From assembly GCF_030936135.1 (NCBI RefSeq), contig NC_082613.1, positions 6,076,001 through 6,140,000 of the forward strand: 64,000 nucleotides of DNA, in the 5' to 3' direction. Below, one piece after another: positions 41,601 to 49,075 of the stretch. The stretch is from Gavia stellata (lineage: Eukaryota > Chordata > Aves > Gaviiformes > Gaviidae). A program made the translations under genes and the position numbers. The notes under the pieces were generated by a model, which saw only the letters and a list, made by a program, of their open reading frames with translations, had not been told where the DNA came from and did not search any database. Positions within the stretch are counted from its first letter, which is position 1; each line of letters starts with the position of its first letter.

Positions 41601-44600
41601 TGTGTGTGTGTCTTGGTGCTTTTTTAAGGTCCCTCACTTCTGTCTCATATCCCAACAAAATATCACAACTAAAACCCTTTGTAAATGTGGTTGTAAATCC
41701 TCCTAGCTGTTGTAAAGCAATTAGTATTTTGTGCAGTCCAGCTGGGAAGTTGGACCATTAGCGATTTGTGTTTGGTGTTGGGAGAGAAGAGAACAGATCC
41801 TGGTGGGCTGCTGCATAATAAAGACAAATCCTTAGTTTTTGTTTGCTCAGTCTTATGTCCAGAGATGGTGCTTTGAACAGGTATCCTTGCAGAAGTGATG
41901 ACTTAAATGTACTTTTTCGGATGTCAGTCTTGTGTGTCCAGGCACTCGGCAGGTTGTGCACAATTTTTAGTAAGCATCTTGTAAATGATCACTTGCTTTC
42001 AAGTAGGAAAATGCACTTAAGTATGAATAGAGTAATACACCAGAGAACTGCAAGTACTGAATTCTATCAGTTTTATACTAGTAATGTTTTTTCCTTAGTT
42101 ACTTCATGCAGACAAAAGGCGAGAGTATCTTTACCAACTTCAAGAATTTGTGGTGACTGATAACAGCAGGAACTGGAGGTTTCGTTACGAGCTGGCAGAG
42201 TATGTAATTTTGTTAACTTCTGATTTTTCAATCTACGTTACTAACTTGGAAATAGATAATTGCATTCAGAAGTTAGCACACCCTAATTAGGAGCTAAAAG
42301 ATTACAACCATTTTTTATTAAGGAACTGAACTTAAAAGCTACTGGCTGTTGGGGTTGGTTTGGGTTTTTTGGGGTTTTTGGGCGGGTTTTTTGGCAAGTT
42401 GTGTTGTAATCAAGCATGACTGAAACTTAAATGTCTGTGATTATACAAAAATGGCGATTTGGTTCACTTGCGGTTTATGAAATATGACAATCTGATGGAT
42501 ACTATTCAGTGACATTTCAGATTTTATTCAGTTCTGGACTGCCTTGTAAAAATGAGTGAAATGTATGTGCAAAGTCATTTTTCTAATGTGTGAAATGTAT
42601 GTGCAAAGTCATTTTTCTAATGTGTATGAAAGAAAAAACAGTTCTTAAAGTAGTTTATTCATTTGGTATTTACATGTGACTGGGTCTGTAATGGAGACAG
42701 TAACATCCCACAATTCTTTTTCTGCAAGCCCTGTTGATACTTGAAGCACCCAAAGAATGTTCCATAGGCATAGCTTGCAGTTAAAATCTGACCTTCACAT
42801 TTATCTCATTGTTTTGTTTGGGCTATTGAGGTTTTATTCTCCCTCTGTAGTTTGGCACAACAAACTAAATCTCACTCCTGTGCAAGAGTGTTGTACAGTG
42901 GTTCCCTGACATCTAGTGGAGAGCTGTTGGTTTGTGCACAGCTGCTGGTAACTTGCTGGCAGTGGTGTGGCTAGAGTGAGTTCTGTGCAGTTCTGAGATA
43001 GAAACCATTTTCTGAAATCCAGATTTCTACACGGAAGTAAATCAATCACTTTTACTTCGGAAGAATGTACAGGATATTGGTCTGATGTTGCAAAGGAACT
43101 TCTTGTTGTACTTCTGTTTGTAGCTTTTGTTATTATTTGGGATAGTGTTGATTCATTGGTACATCTAGTTTAGATAAAAGTTTCTCTTGCACTCCTTGAT
43201 GGATTAAAGCATGTACCTCTTATATGTGTATGTGTATGCACCTTTATAAAGTAAAGAGAAGAACAAACTGTTCAAGTGCTTTGTAACAACCGTGGTATTT
43301 TTGAGGCTCCAAATGATCCTTCCTTATATTTAACAGATGGTACAATTGGAGCAGGTTAGTGTTGCACTTGCTAGAGTTAATCACTTTCTTTGTGTTTCAG
43401 GCAGCTGATCCTGATACTGGAACTCTACAATCCCAATGATGTCTATGACTACTTAAGACATATTGCACTAACTCTCTGCTCCGATAAAGTTTCAGAAGTT
43501 CGGTGGATCTCCTTCAAACTGGTAGGGGATTTAGTTCACTTCCTGGCAGCAGAGGAGGAAAATGATCTTTGAGAGGGATACCTGAAATTACTTGGTTTTC
43601 TTTCAGACAAGTAGGGTGAACACAGACATGTTTTGATAAACATGGTAAACAATATGGAAAAAAGTGAAATGAAAACTTTATAAAATATTTTGAGTTGTCA
43701 GACTTCCACAGATAGTAAAATCTTTCTCTGTTGTTTGTATGTGAATGATAAATGTGTTTTCAACTGGATGAAAACCAGGATATAGAAGATTTGGGAGACC
43801 TTCCCCCAGTTCTGGGAGGAAAAAAAAAAATAAAAATCACTGATCTTTCCTTAAAGTTGATTTAATTTGTTACAAACTTCATGATAATGCCATCGTCCCA
43901 TAGATGTCCTGAATGAGTAGAAAGATGCCTTCACTTTCTTCTTTTTCTTCATGGCACCATGGAAAGGGGCATTAATGGTTGTTTTAATTTCTTTCAGTGT
44001 TTTTTGTTTGACCTGAACAAACAGCTTTTTTTAAGCTCATGCTTTCTTTTCTCCAAAAAAAGCACAGTAACTTAATAAATTCTGCAAGCACAGCTGATCA
44101 CACTGAATACAGGTTTTGGTGTCCCTTTGTAGGATTCAAATGAAATTACGCTTTTTTAACTTTAAGGGCTACAAGTTAAGTTGCATCTCTTCCTTTTCCC
44201 CTTTCCCCTTCCTTTGCTTCACAGGTTGTAGCAATACTACAGAAGTTCTATGCAAACAATGCAAATGCACTGGGATTAAATTTCATTAATGAACTTGTAG
44301 TGCGGTTTCGTCACTGCTCCAAGTGGGTTGGAAGACAAGCTTTTGCCTTCATTTGTCAGGTTGGAGTGTTCGCTCTCTGTTGTTTCTATGTGTACTTTTA
44401 ATTTGGAGCCAGCTTGAGGCTTTCCAGCAATGTGGGCAGAACTGAAATTTGGACTCCAGAATTTTTTTCATTCTCTGGGTTCTGTGATTCTGTGGGTTGG
44501 CAAAAGACAGTGGCAGAGTTGGTCTGGTCTCAGTTAGTAGCATACGGCTATCCAGTTTCGAAGCTGTGGCCCTTGTTTTGTTTTGTGCCTCCGGCTGAAA

Positions 44601-46418
44601 TAGCCAATCCTGGTACATTCTGGTATCCCAGTAGCAAAGTCAAGAATTAAGTCCTAAACTGAGATGCGTTTTGTAGTACTTGAGCCTTTATACTAGCATG
44701 TCACAAGAGCTGTTCAAACTACCAATGGGTGCTAGATGCCAGGAACTGTTTCCCTCTTTGTTTCCGCTTACCTACTCGCCTCCAAACCAAAAATGCTTAC
44801 TTCCCTAGCAGTGAGGAGCAAGGGTTGAATATTGAAAGGCAAAAGGATGATGAGAGGCAAGAGAGCAGTATTTTCTAAAATATAGTTGAAAGAAAGTTAT
44901 CTGCTCTTGTTGGGTCATCTTCAGATGAACTTTAGAATGGTAAGAGTTGTTTTCATACCAGTATTTTGAAGGCTGTACTTATTTCGCCAGCATAGGGTGT
45001 ATTTGTTCAGGGTTAAGCAGTGACTTTTTTTAATAGGCCAAATTAAGGGTGAGATGGAGAGGAATGGCAAATAGTGTATTTTTAACATAAATCTTGCTTT
45101 CTCATGTTCTGTGTTTGTCCTGTAGGCCGTAGTAGAAGAAGAATGTATGCCTGTCGACCAGTTCGTGGAACACTTACTCCCCAGTCTTTTAAGTCTTGCT
45201 TCAGATCCTGTGCCAAACGTAAGGGTTCTGCTCGCCAAGGCTCTAAGGCAGACGTTACTGGAGAAAGGTGTGGTCATTAATTTCCTTTGAAAGACCAAAG
45301 TCTCGTGAATGCTGTCTTTCCTCTGCCAGTGCAGTTGTTTATAAATTTGCTTAACTGGTAAAGGGCTGTTTGGTTCTGTTTACACTGAAAGCAGAATTAC
45401 ACACTGTAGTCTGGGATACGGCATTTAAATTCAGATGTAGGAATATAGACTTAGGAACGTGTGCTGTAGTGGCTTTTCGGTCTTAGAAGGTTTGATCATC
45501 GTCCCTGAAGGGCCTGAACCTGGCGTCGACGGTCTGACAAATGTCCTATTTCGTCCGCTAGAGGGCAGTTGCGTCATTGTTTGTAGCGGGAAGTGGTGCA
45601 GTCGGGGGGTGCTGCTGCAGGCGGTTATTCTCCGTATGTGTATGGCAAACACGTTTTTCTTAAACACCACATTAGATTCTTTTGATCTATTTCAAACCTT
45701 TGTTAACGAAGTAGTCGTCTTTGGGGTCCTTCAGACGCAGCGGTAAACCTTTTTTTGAAATGGTTTGCTTTGTCATTTTAGTCTTAAGCTAACAGTTGTA
45801 CTAGAAAAGAATGTCATTTTGTGTGCTGCTGCAGTTTCCTGTATTACAATTCCTTAAAAACAAAAAACATCAGCTGATCTGTGGTTATTCAAAGGAAGAT
45901 GCACAGAATCTCCTTTCCTATCTTTTTTTTTTCCCAGAATAAAGCATGGAGAATGTTTTGTAATGCATTGTACAGTGGCAGCTTTCTAAGCTTGCCTTTA
46001 TTTGTTGATACATTTCTATTTAGGGCTCAACAAAAAGTATTTATCATAGAAATACTTAAGTACCTTTATAAGGTGGGTTAGAAGCAGCATATTTCTCTTT
46101 CTCTGTCAGCTTCCTTAGCTTGCTGTAGTTTCTCTAAGGAGCCTATAAATCAGATGAGCTACCCCAGATGTTTTTGGCATCCTCAGTATTTCTGCACTAC
46201 TCATACCCTAAGACTTATTCTTTTGTCTTTGACTAAAATTGTCTTTTTCTCCCCTTATTCTAGCTTATTTTAAAAGTGTTGGCAATCCTCATCTAGAAGC
46301 TGCAGAAGAGACCATTCTAGCCCTGCAATCTGACAGAGATCAAGATGTGTCCTTCTTTGCCACCATAAAACTAAAACAGGGTAACATGGACAGTACTACC
46401 ATTGAAAAACAAAACTAA
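23648..46418 (+). CDS. PPP4R1L: PPP4R1L, PP4 regulatory subunit 1-like HEAT-repeat protein (20 exons, 957 aa)
   Basis: Likely scaffold subunit of protein phosphatase 4, by similarity to PPP4R1, which binds the PP4 catalytic subunit. Twenty exons (each listed separately) join without a stop into 957 residues; human PPP4R1 is about 950. Order: acidic N-terminus (LQDDLDDFGFEDYG), HEAT repeats about 50-330 (LTPLARLEKY, IVVRYLTD, SVWGMRKACAECFMAVS, FQSLGPFISTFANPS), a long Ser/Glu-rich probably disordered linker about 330-650, then C-terminal HEAT repeats about 630-930 with the very conserved LLDQYLSMTDPARAQTVDTE, RRTLAFSIHELAVILGDQ and NVRVLLAKALRQTLLEK. PPP4R1L is chosen over PPP4R1 from its neighbours RAB22A and ANKRD60; PPP4R1 sits by RAB31. 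All introns are GT-AG. The human locus is annotated as a pseudogene; this copy has no lesion. Whether it binds PP4 is inference. Confidence 0.93.
23775..23819 (+). CDS. PPP4R1L: PPP4R1L coding exon 2
   Basis: Encodes GIPLYFVDLQDDLDD; the acidic LQDDLDD resembles the N-terminus of PPP4R1. Acceptor tttgtag, donor GTGAGT, exit phase 1 matching exon 3. Confidence 0.82.
23820..28988 (+). other. PPP4R1L: PPP4R1L intron 2
   Basis: Largest intron (5.2 kb). The first 500 bp belongs to the CpG island; the rest is AT-rich. No exon, RNA gene or transposon was recognised. Confidence 0.85.
28989..29121 (+). CDS. PPP4R1L: PPP4R1L coding exon 3
   Basis: Residues 18-61 from FGFEDYGPDCDSM to SDNIFN, close to PPP4R1 in the LTPLARLEKYAFSDNIFN stretch. 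Donor GTAAGG, phase 2. Confidence 0.95.
29122..29485 (+). other. PPP4R1L: PPP4R1L intron 3
   Basis: Short AT-rich phase 2 intron (364 bp); nothing else seen in it. Confidence 0.9.
29486..29592 (+). CDS. PPP4R1L: PPP4R1L coding exon 4
   Basis: Completes Arg62 and encodes QIIARGLLDVFRDFSNNEE through RLSEDA. Donor is the weaker GTTTGA, but phase 1 and the homology to the same PPP4R1 junction support it. Confidence 0.94.
29593..30217 (+). other. PPP4R1L: PPP4R1L intron 4
   Basis: AT-rich phase 1 intron of 625 bp without recognisable content. Confidence 0.9.
30218..30360 (+). CDS. PPP4R1L: PPP4R1L coding exon 5
   Basis: Encodes EPTVRTELMEQIPPIAIFLQ to VRYLTDVNNQ, a HEAT repeat pair matching PPP4R1 closely. 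Donor GTAGGA, phase 0. Confidence 0.97.
30361..30888 (+). other. PPP4R1L: PPP4R1L intron 5
   Basis: AT-rich phase 0 intron of 528 bp; nothing recognised. Confidence 0.9.
30889..31035 (+). CDS. PPP4R1L: PPP4R1L coding exon 6
   Basis: Residues 146-194, VRKAGQEALLILLEQDLV through KVCPILLDLSAPDSDDEY, a HEAT repeat with an acidic loop. Donor GTAAGT. Confidence 0.97.
31036..33465 (+). other. PPP4R1L: PPP4R1L intron 6
   Basis: 2.4-kb AT-rich intron. Open frames at 32322-32621 and 32605-32859 have no domain-like features and are taken as chance. Confidence 0.85.
33466..33573 (+). CDS. PPP4R1L: PPP4R1L coding exon 7
   Basis: Encodes IICKMASMLSRTTVEHMLLP to LFQVRK; the LLPRFCELCSD motif is shared with PPP4R1. 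Phase 0 on both sides. Confidence 0.97.
33574..34729 (+). other. PPP4R1L: PPP4R1L intron 7
   Basis: AT-rich intron of 1.16 kb without recognised content. Confidence 0.9.
34730..34795 (+). CDS. PPP4R1L: PPP4R1L coding exon 8
   Basis: Short exon encoding ICAANFGDICNAVGQEATER plus LL, nearly the same as the PPP4R1 equivalent. Donor GTATGT. Confidence 0.96.
34796..35359 (+). other. PPP4R1L: PPP4R1L intron 8
   Basis: AT-rich intron with a short TA/CA dinucleotide run at about 35016-35033; otherwise nothing recognised. Confidence 0.88.
35360..35518 (+). CDS. PPP4R1L: PPP4R1L coding exon 9
   Basis: Residues 253-305, including SVWGMRKACAECFMAVS and LSPLFISLISDTCRW, a highly conserved HEAT block. 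Donor GTAAGT. Confidence 0.97.
35519..36043 (+). other. PPP4R1L: PPP4R1L intron 9
   Basis: AT-rich phase 0 intron of 525 bp; nothing recognised. Confidence 0.9.
36044..36237 (+). CDS. PPP4R1L: PPP4R1L coding exon 10
   Basis: Begins VRQAAFQSLGPFISTFANPS, the end of the N-terminal HEAT block, then runs into a Ser/Asn/Thr-rich stretch that opens the linker. Exit phase 2 (GTAAAA donor). Confidence 0.95.
36238..36597 (+). other. PPP4R1L: PPP4R1L intron 10
   Basis: Phase 2 intron of 360 bp; nothing recognised. Confidence 0.9.
36598..37034 (+). CDS. PPP4R1L: PPP4R1L coding exon 11 (linker)
   Basis: Largest exon (437 bp). Encodes a Ser/Glu/Asp-rich linker with SAEDVFNTFLYWRPPLPDIS, matching the FHFWRTPLPEI region of PPP4R1, and ends LESLQEHIDDPDVQ, also shared. 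The remainder is poorly conserved and probably disordered. Confidence 0.94.
37035..38907 (+). other. PPP4R1L: PPP4R1L intron 11
   Basis: 1.87-kb intron. About 37783-37963 is strongly purine-rich on the plus strand. No exon recognised. Confidence 0.88.
37783..37963. repeat. Purine-rich tract in PPP4R1L intron 11
   Basis: About 180 bp with mostly A and G on the plus strand (motifs such as agaaagaaagg and aaggaaaagaaaa) and only scattered pyrimidines. Such tracts can form triplexes or act as splicing enhancers; no function is shown here. Confidence 0.65.
38908..39140 (+). CDS. PPP4R1L: PPP4R1L coding exon 12
   Basis: Starts AQVQVLSAALKAAQFDS, matching PPP4R1 just after the DDPDV motif, then acidic Ser-rich linker to RILKST. 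Donor GTAAGT, phase 0. Confidence 0.94.
39141..40212 (+). other. PPP4R1L: PPP4R1L intron 12
   Basis: 1.07-kb AT-rich intron. The 83-codon open frame at 39538-39789 has no recognisable domain and is taken as chance. Confidence 0.85.
40213..40305 (+). CDS. PPP4R1L: PPP4R1L coding exon 13
   Basis: Encodes 31 residues, DSEEQHRGTSVFLKK through DDKSKLQ, the end of the disordered linker. Low conservation, but frame, size and splice sites (acag/gtgatt) are sound. It could be a cassette exon because its length is a multiple of three. Confidence 0.85.
40306..40829 (+). other. PPP4R1L: PPP4R1L intron 13
   Basis: AT-rich intron of 524 bp. The long open frame at 40306-40626 is intron read-through and looks non-coding. 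Confidence 0.88.
40830..41015 (+). CDS. PPP4R1L: PPP4R1L coding exon 14
   Basis: Residues 625-686 with LLDQYLSMTDPARAQTVDTE, HCAYSLPGVALTLGRQNWHC and ETLASDVQ, the most conserved block of the PPP4R1 family. Confidence 0.98.
41305..41466 (+). CDS. PPP4R1L: PPP4R1L coding exon 15
   Basis: Encodes WKVRRTLAFSIHELAVILGD through GVLKHLYDFLK, nearly identical to PPP4R1. Donor GTAGGA. Confidence 0.98.
41467..42098 (+). other. PPP4R1L: PPP4R1L intron 15
   Basis: 632-bp intron with a short TG repeat at about 41597-41611. No exon recognised. Confidence 0.9.
42099..42199 (+). CDS. PPP4R1L: PPP4R1L coding exon 16
   Basis: Encodes LLHADKRREYLYQLQEFVVT to FRYELA, matching PPP4R1 almost residue for residue. 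Donor GTATGT after GA, phase 2. Confidence 0.97.
42351..42386 (+). other. G-quadruplex-forming candidate
   Basis: Five runs of three or four G separated by short T-rich loops on the sense strand of PPP4R1L: GGGG at 42351, GGG at 42362, GGGG at 42371, GGG at 42380 and GGG at 42384. The pattern fits the classical G3+N1-7 rule over its last four runs. Confidence 0.6.
42556..42624. repeat. 34-bp tandem duplication
   Basis: The unit beginning gtgaaatgtatgtgcaaagt and ending ctaatgt occurs at 42556 and again at 42590 without a difference, which points to a recent duplication. Confidence 0.85.
43401..43521 (+). CDS. PPP4R1L: PPP4R1L coding exon 17
   Basis: Completes Glu774 and encodes QLILILELYNPNDVYDYLRH to VRWISFKL, closely matching PPP4R1. 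Donor GTAGGG. Confidence 0.97.
43522..44224 (+). other. PPP4R1L: PPP4R1L intron 17
   Basis: 703-bp AT-rich intron; nothing recognised. Confidence 0.9.
44225..44359 (+). CDS. PPP4R1L: PPP4R1L coding exon 18
   Basis: Encodes VVAILQKFYANNANALGLNF to VGRQAFAFICQ. More divergent from PPP4R1 than its neighbours at the start, but the KWVGRQAFAFICQ end is conserved. Donor GTTGGA. Confidence 0.95.
44360..45125 (+). other. PPP4R1L: PPP4R1L intron 18
   Basis: 766-bp intron with a possible CR1 tail near 44470-44502. No exon recognised. Confidence 0.88.
44470..44502 (+). mobile_element. Possible CR1 LINE 3' tail remnant
   Basis: Three diverged copies of an octamer close to attctgtg follow one another, the terminal pattern of avian CR1 elements. 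The upstream sequence only faintly resembles a CR1 3' end, so this may be chance. Confidence 0.3.
45126..45267 (+). CDS. PPP4R1L: PPP4R1L coding exon 19
   Basis: Encodes AVVEEECMPVDQFVEHLLPS to NVRVLLAKALRQTLLEK, the last HEAT repeat. Donor GTGTGG, phase 1. Confidence 0.97.
45268..46263 (+). other. PPP4R1L: PPP4R1L intron 19
   Basis: 996-bp intron. The stretch 45475-45745 is unusually CpG-rich and contains a CTCF-like motif; the remainder is AT-rich. Confidence 0.9.
45475..45745. promoter_or_regulatory. CpG-rich intronic patch with a CTCF-like site
   Basis: Roughly fifteen CpG lie in about 270 bp of an otherwise CpG-poor intron. It contains CCGCTAGAGGGCAG at 45555-45568, which matches the CTCF core (CCASYAGRKGGCAS type) at all but one position. 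An unmethylated regulatory or insulator element is inferred. Confidence 0.55.
46264..46418 (+). CDS. PPP4R1L: PPP4R1L coding exon 20 (stop)
   Basis: Encodes AYFKSVGNPHLEAAEETILA to the C-terminus TTIEKQN, then TAA at 46416-46418. The EETILALQSDRDQDVSFFA stretch aligns with the PPP4R1 end; the last dozen residues do not. Confidence 0.96.
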
Positions 46419-49075
46419 CGCATTCTTCTGCAGTAAAAGCTGAACATCAAAATGGTTATTCACCTTATGTTTGCTGTTGGTATGAATAATGGGGACAAAT
46501 AAGAAGATTTTTGTTATCTACTTGAGCTCGAAGGAGTCTATTGAGAAATGTTACGATGTTTCATGACCACGCTTCATCTACAGCTGTGTATTTGTCTGAT
46601 CTGCATGAGTAATTCCCTTTGGTTTTTTCTTTGTAAATGTGGGTGATAACTCTGATCTCGCCTGCAGTTAAGTATTGTATGTGAAGTTTTACACCATACT
46701 CAGTGTTTCAGTGTAATTGGAATTCATATTTCATTTTTTAACAAAACATTTCCAGTAGTAGAGTAGTCTGCTACAGCTTAAAACTGTTTCTAGATCTTAA
46801 AACTTACATGAAGATATTCTTTTCTCACTTTTATTGTAGTTTTTGTATTGTTTAGAGTATTGCATTTTAACAGGGCGAAAAAAGTGTATATATGTGAATA
46901 GTTTTGAATTTTAACAAACGATGAAGAACTTAATTCTGTATCTGTGGAAAAAAGCTCAAATAATTTCATTTTATAAAGTAGTTACTCAGCTAGAATTAAG
47001 GCATGGTTCATTTTTACCCAATCTAATGTGATATTTTTCAAAGCACAGAGAGCTCAAGATTCTTTGTATATTGTGACTTTTCTATTAATTTGTTATTTCT
47101 GAGCTATACCATTACAGGTGTTAACATGTCTGTTTTCGTTACTGCTGGCTCTGGTAGTGGTAGGTAGACTGTAAATTTGCCAAACTGAAAATTACTCGTT
47201 CGGCCCTAGCAAAGTTCACTTCATGTAAGGGATTCAGTTCCTGCAACACAGGCTGTGTCTGTAGAAGGGTATTACAGAATTTTACAGACTTACTTTTTTG
47301 TTTGTTTGTTTTAGATACACACCTCATTTAAAAAACACTTTTTAGCTGGTCCAACATTCAAATCCCAAACAGCCTGCTGCTTTGTTCCTAAGAAATGAAG
47401 GACCTCTAAATTCTCAAAAAAACCCAAATAATAAATGTTCAGGGGAAAGGTGGTAACACAGTTTGCTCTATAACTTCTGTTGATTGTATGGTAAGGTTTG
47501 GGGCAAACAACAAATGAAGGTTACTGAGATCCTTAAGCATAAGTAGAATATCTTCGGTGCATTTAAACAGGTGTTTCGGAAGGCAGAAAGAAAGAATATA
47601 CAGAGAGAACACAGGTCTGTTAATAAAATTGGATAGCTTCCGACCAGTTTGAAAAATTATAAAGCTAATATTTTTAACTAGTCTTGTATTATAATGTGTA
47701 CAGTATTTGTAATAAATTGTTTTCTTGTGAGATCACAAAATGCTTTTTGGAAGTTGCAGGCAGAAATATACCACTGCTGTTACAGCAAACAGTGTAAACT
47801 CTGCAATGTTCTACATTTAATTTTTTACAATTTTTTTATAATTTAAAACAAATGCTTCTTCAGTACAGACTTTTTATGATTGCAGTTTCTTAACAAAAAG
47901 ACCCCTCAAGTTAATTTTTTCTAGTTCTAATATCTTTTTCTAATGCTGGCATTATACTGGTATTTTCTAACAGTTCAGATTTTCTAAGGCCTTTCTGACA
48001 AGGTTTTACTTCTGTTTTTTATTATCAGTTCATTAAATTTCTCAGCACTGAACAAATTTTTTTAAGTGTGTGTATATGTAAGTATGTTTGAAATGTACTG
48101 TATATAAATTAAATACTTTGAACATTAACCCAACCCAGGTTTTTGTTTGTCAGATTATCTTAAATAGTTACCTTTACTTGCAATAATCCACTGGAAAACA
48201 CAAGCTTCCATATGTTTTAGCATGTTTGGTTAGTGTTCACTAAGATTTTTTTAATTAGGACATGTGTAAACAGTAAGCCACCAGCTATAAAAGTTTACTA
48301 AAAGGCTAAACAAAGTTCTTGAGTTTTAACAATATTTTGGTACCTCTCTGGCTGCAGAAATCATGTCTGTTTTAAATGACATGATTTCAGTAGATCGTTT
48401 GAAAACTTTTGTTAGAACTCTACAGTTGCATGCACTAATGGGGGACATCGTAGTTTTGGGGTGGGGTTTTTTTTGTAGTCAATGTGCAGGTCTATAAAAC
48501 AGATGTACCCTCTACAAGGTTTGTCTTTTTTGTTTTAGTTTTAAACTAGAAATGATTTCAGCATGACTAAAGACCGCACTTTACGTCTTGTACTAGACAA
48601 ATGTATGCAATGATGAGTAAAGCGGTGTGTTCACGTACAATTCTCTGGGTTGTTTAAATTATGCAAGAAGATGTATTTTAAAAGCCACATGGAGCAAAGT
48701 TGGGTAGTTGATCCACTTGCACAACAGCAGTAAGAATATCACTTTTAAAACCTTTCTAGCTAAGGAACATGAAAATAACGTTAGTGGGTGCAATATTGCT
48801 TGGATACTGTAGGAAATTATCAAGCACTTGTAATCCAAAGCATGTTAGTCATGTTGCTTAGAATTCAGACTTGCTGGTACCTCGTGTGTGACATACATTG
48901 GCACCAGTCGGGGTGCTGCCCCAGTGGCGGTTCTGTCTGCACACAGTGTTGTTTAGAACCCGATTAAGGGGGGGACACTCTGGAAGTGTCATTCATTTGT
49001 CAGAATAGAGGATCTATGTAACTTTCTATTTGTATTTATCTCAATAAATCCTGTGACTGTTTTATAAACCAACTT
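46419..49075 (+). other. PPP4R1L: Probable PPP4R1L 3' untranslated region
   Basis: AT-rich sequence without exons between the PPP4R1L stop and a strong poly(A) signal. An earlier AATAAA at 47711-47716 could give a shorter form. The extent is inferred. Confidence 0.6.
49043..49048 (+). terminator. PPP4R1L: Poly(A) signal of PPP4R1L
   Basis: AATAAA followed within 20-60 bases by GU-rich sequence (tgtggtaact, cttttgtgtaagtggg). This is the best-supported poly(A) signal after the stop codon. Confidence 0.6.

Larger units (their letters stand above)
42200..43400 (+). other. PPP4R1L: PPP4R1L intron 16
   Basis: 1.2-kb intron holding a G-quadruplex-like run (42351-42386) and a 34-bp tandem duplication (42556-42624). 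No exon recognised. Confidence 0.9.

Noticed and set aside
45459-45746. 95-codon open frame in PPP4R1L intron 19
   Set aside because: It coincides with the CpG-rich patch and has no domain-like composition or splice support. The patch is better explained as regulatory DNA.
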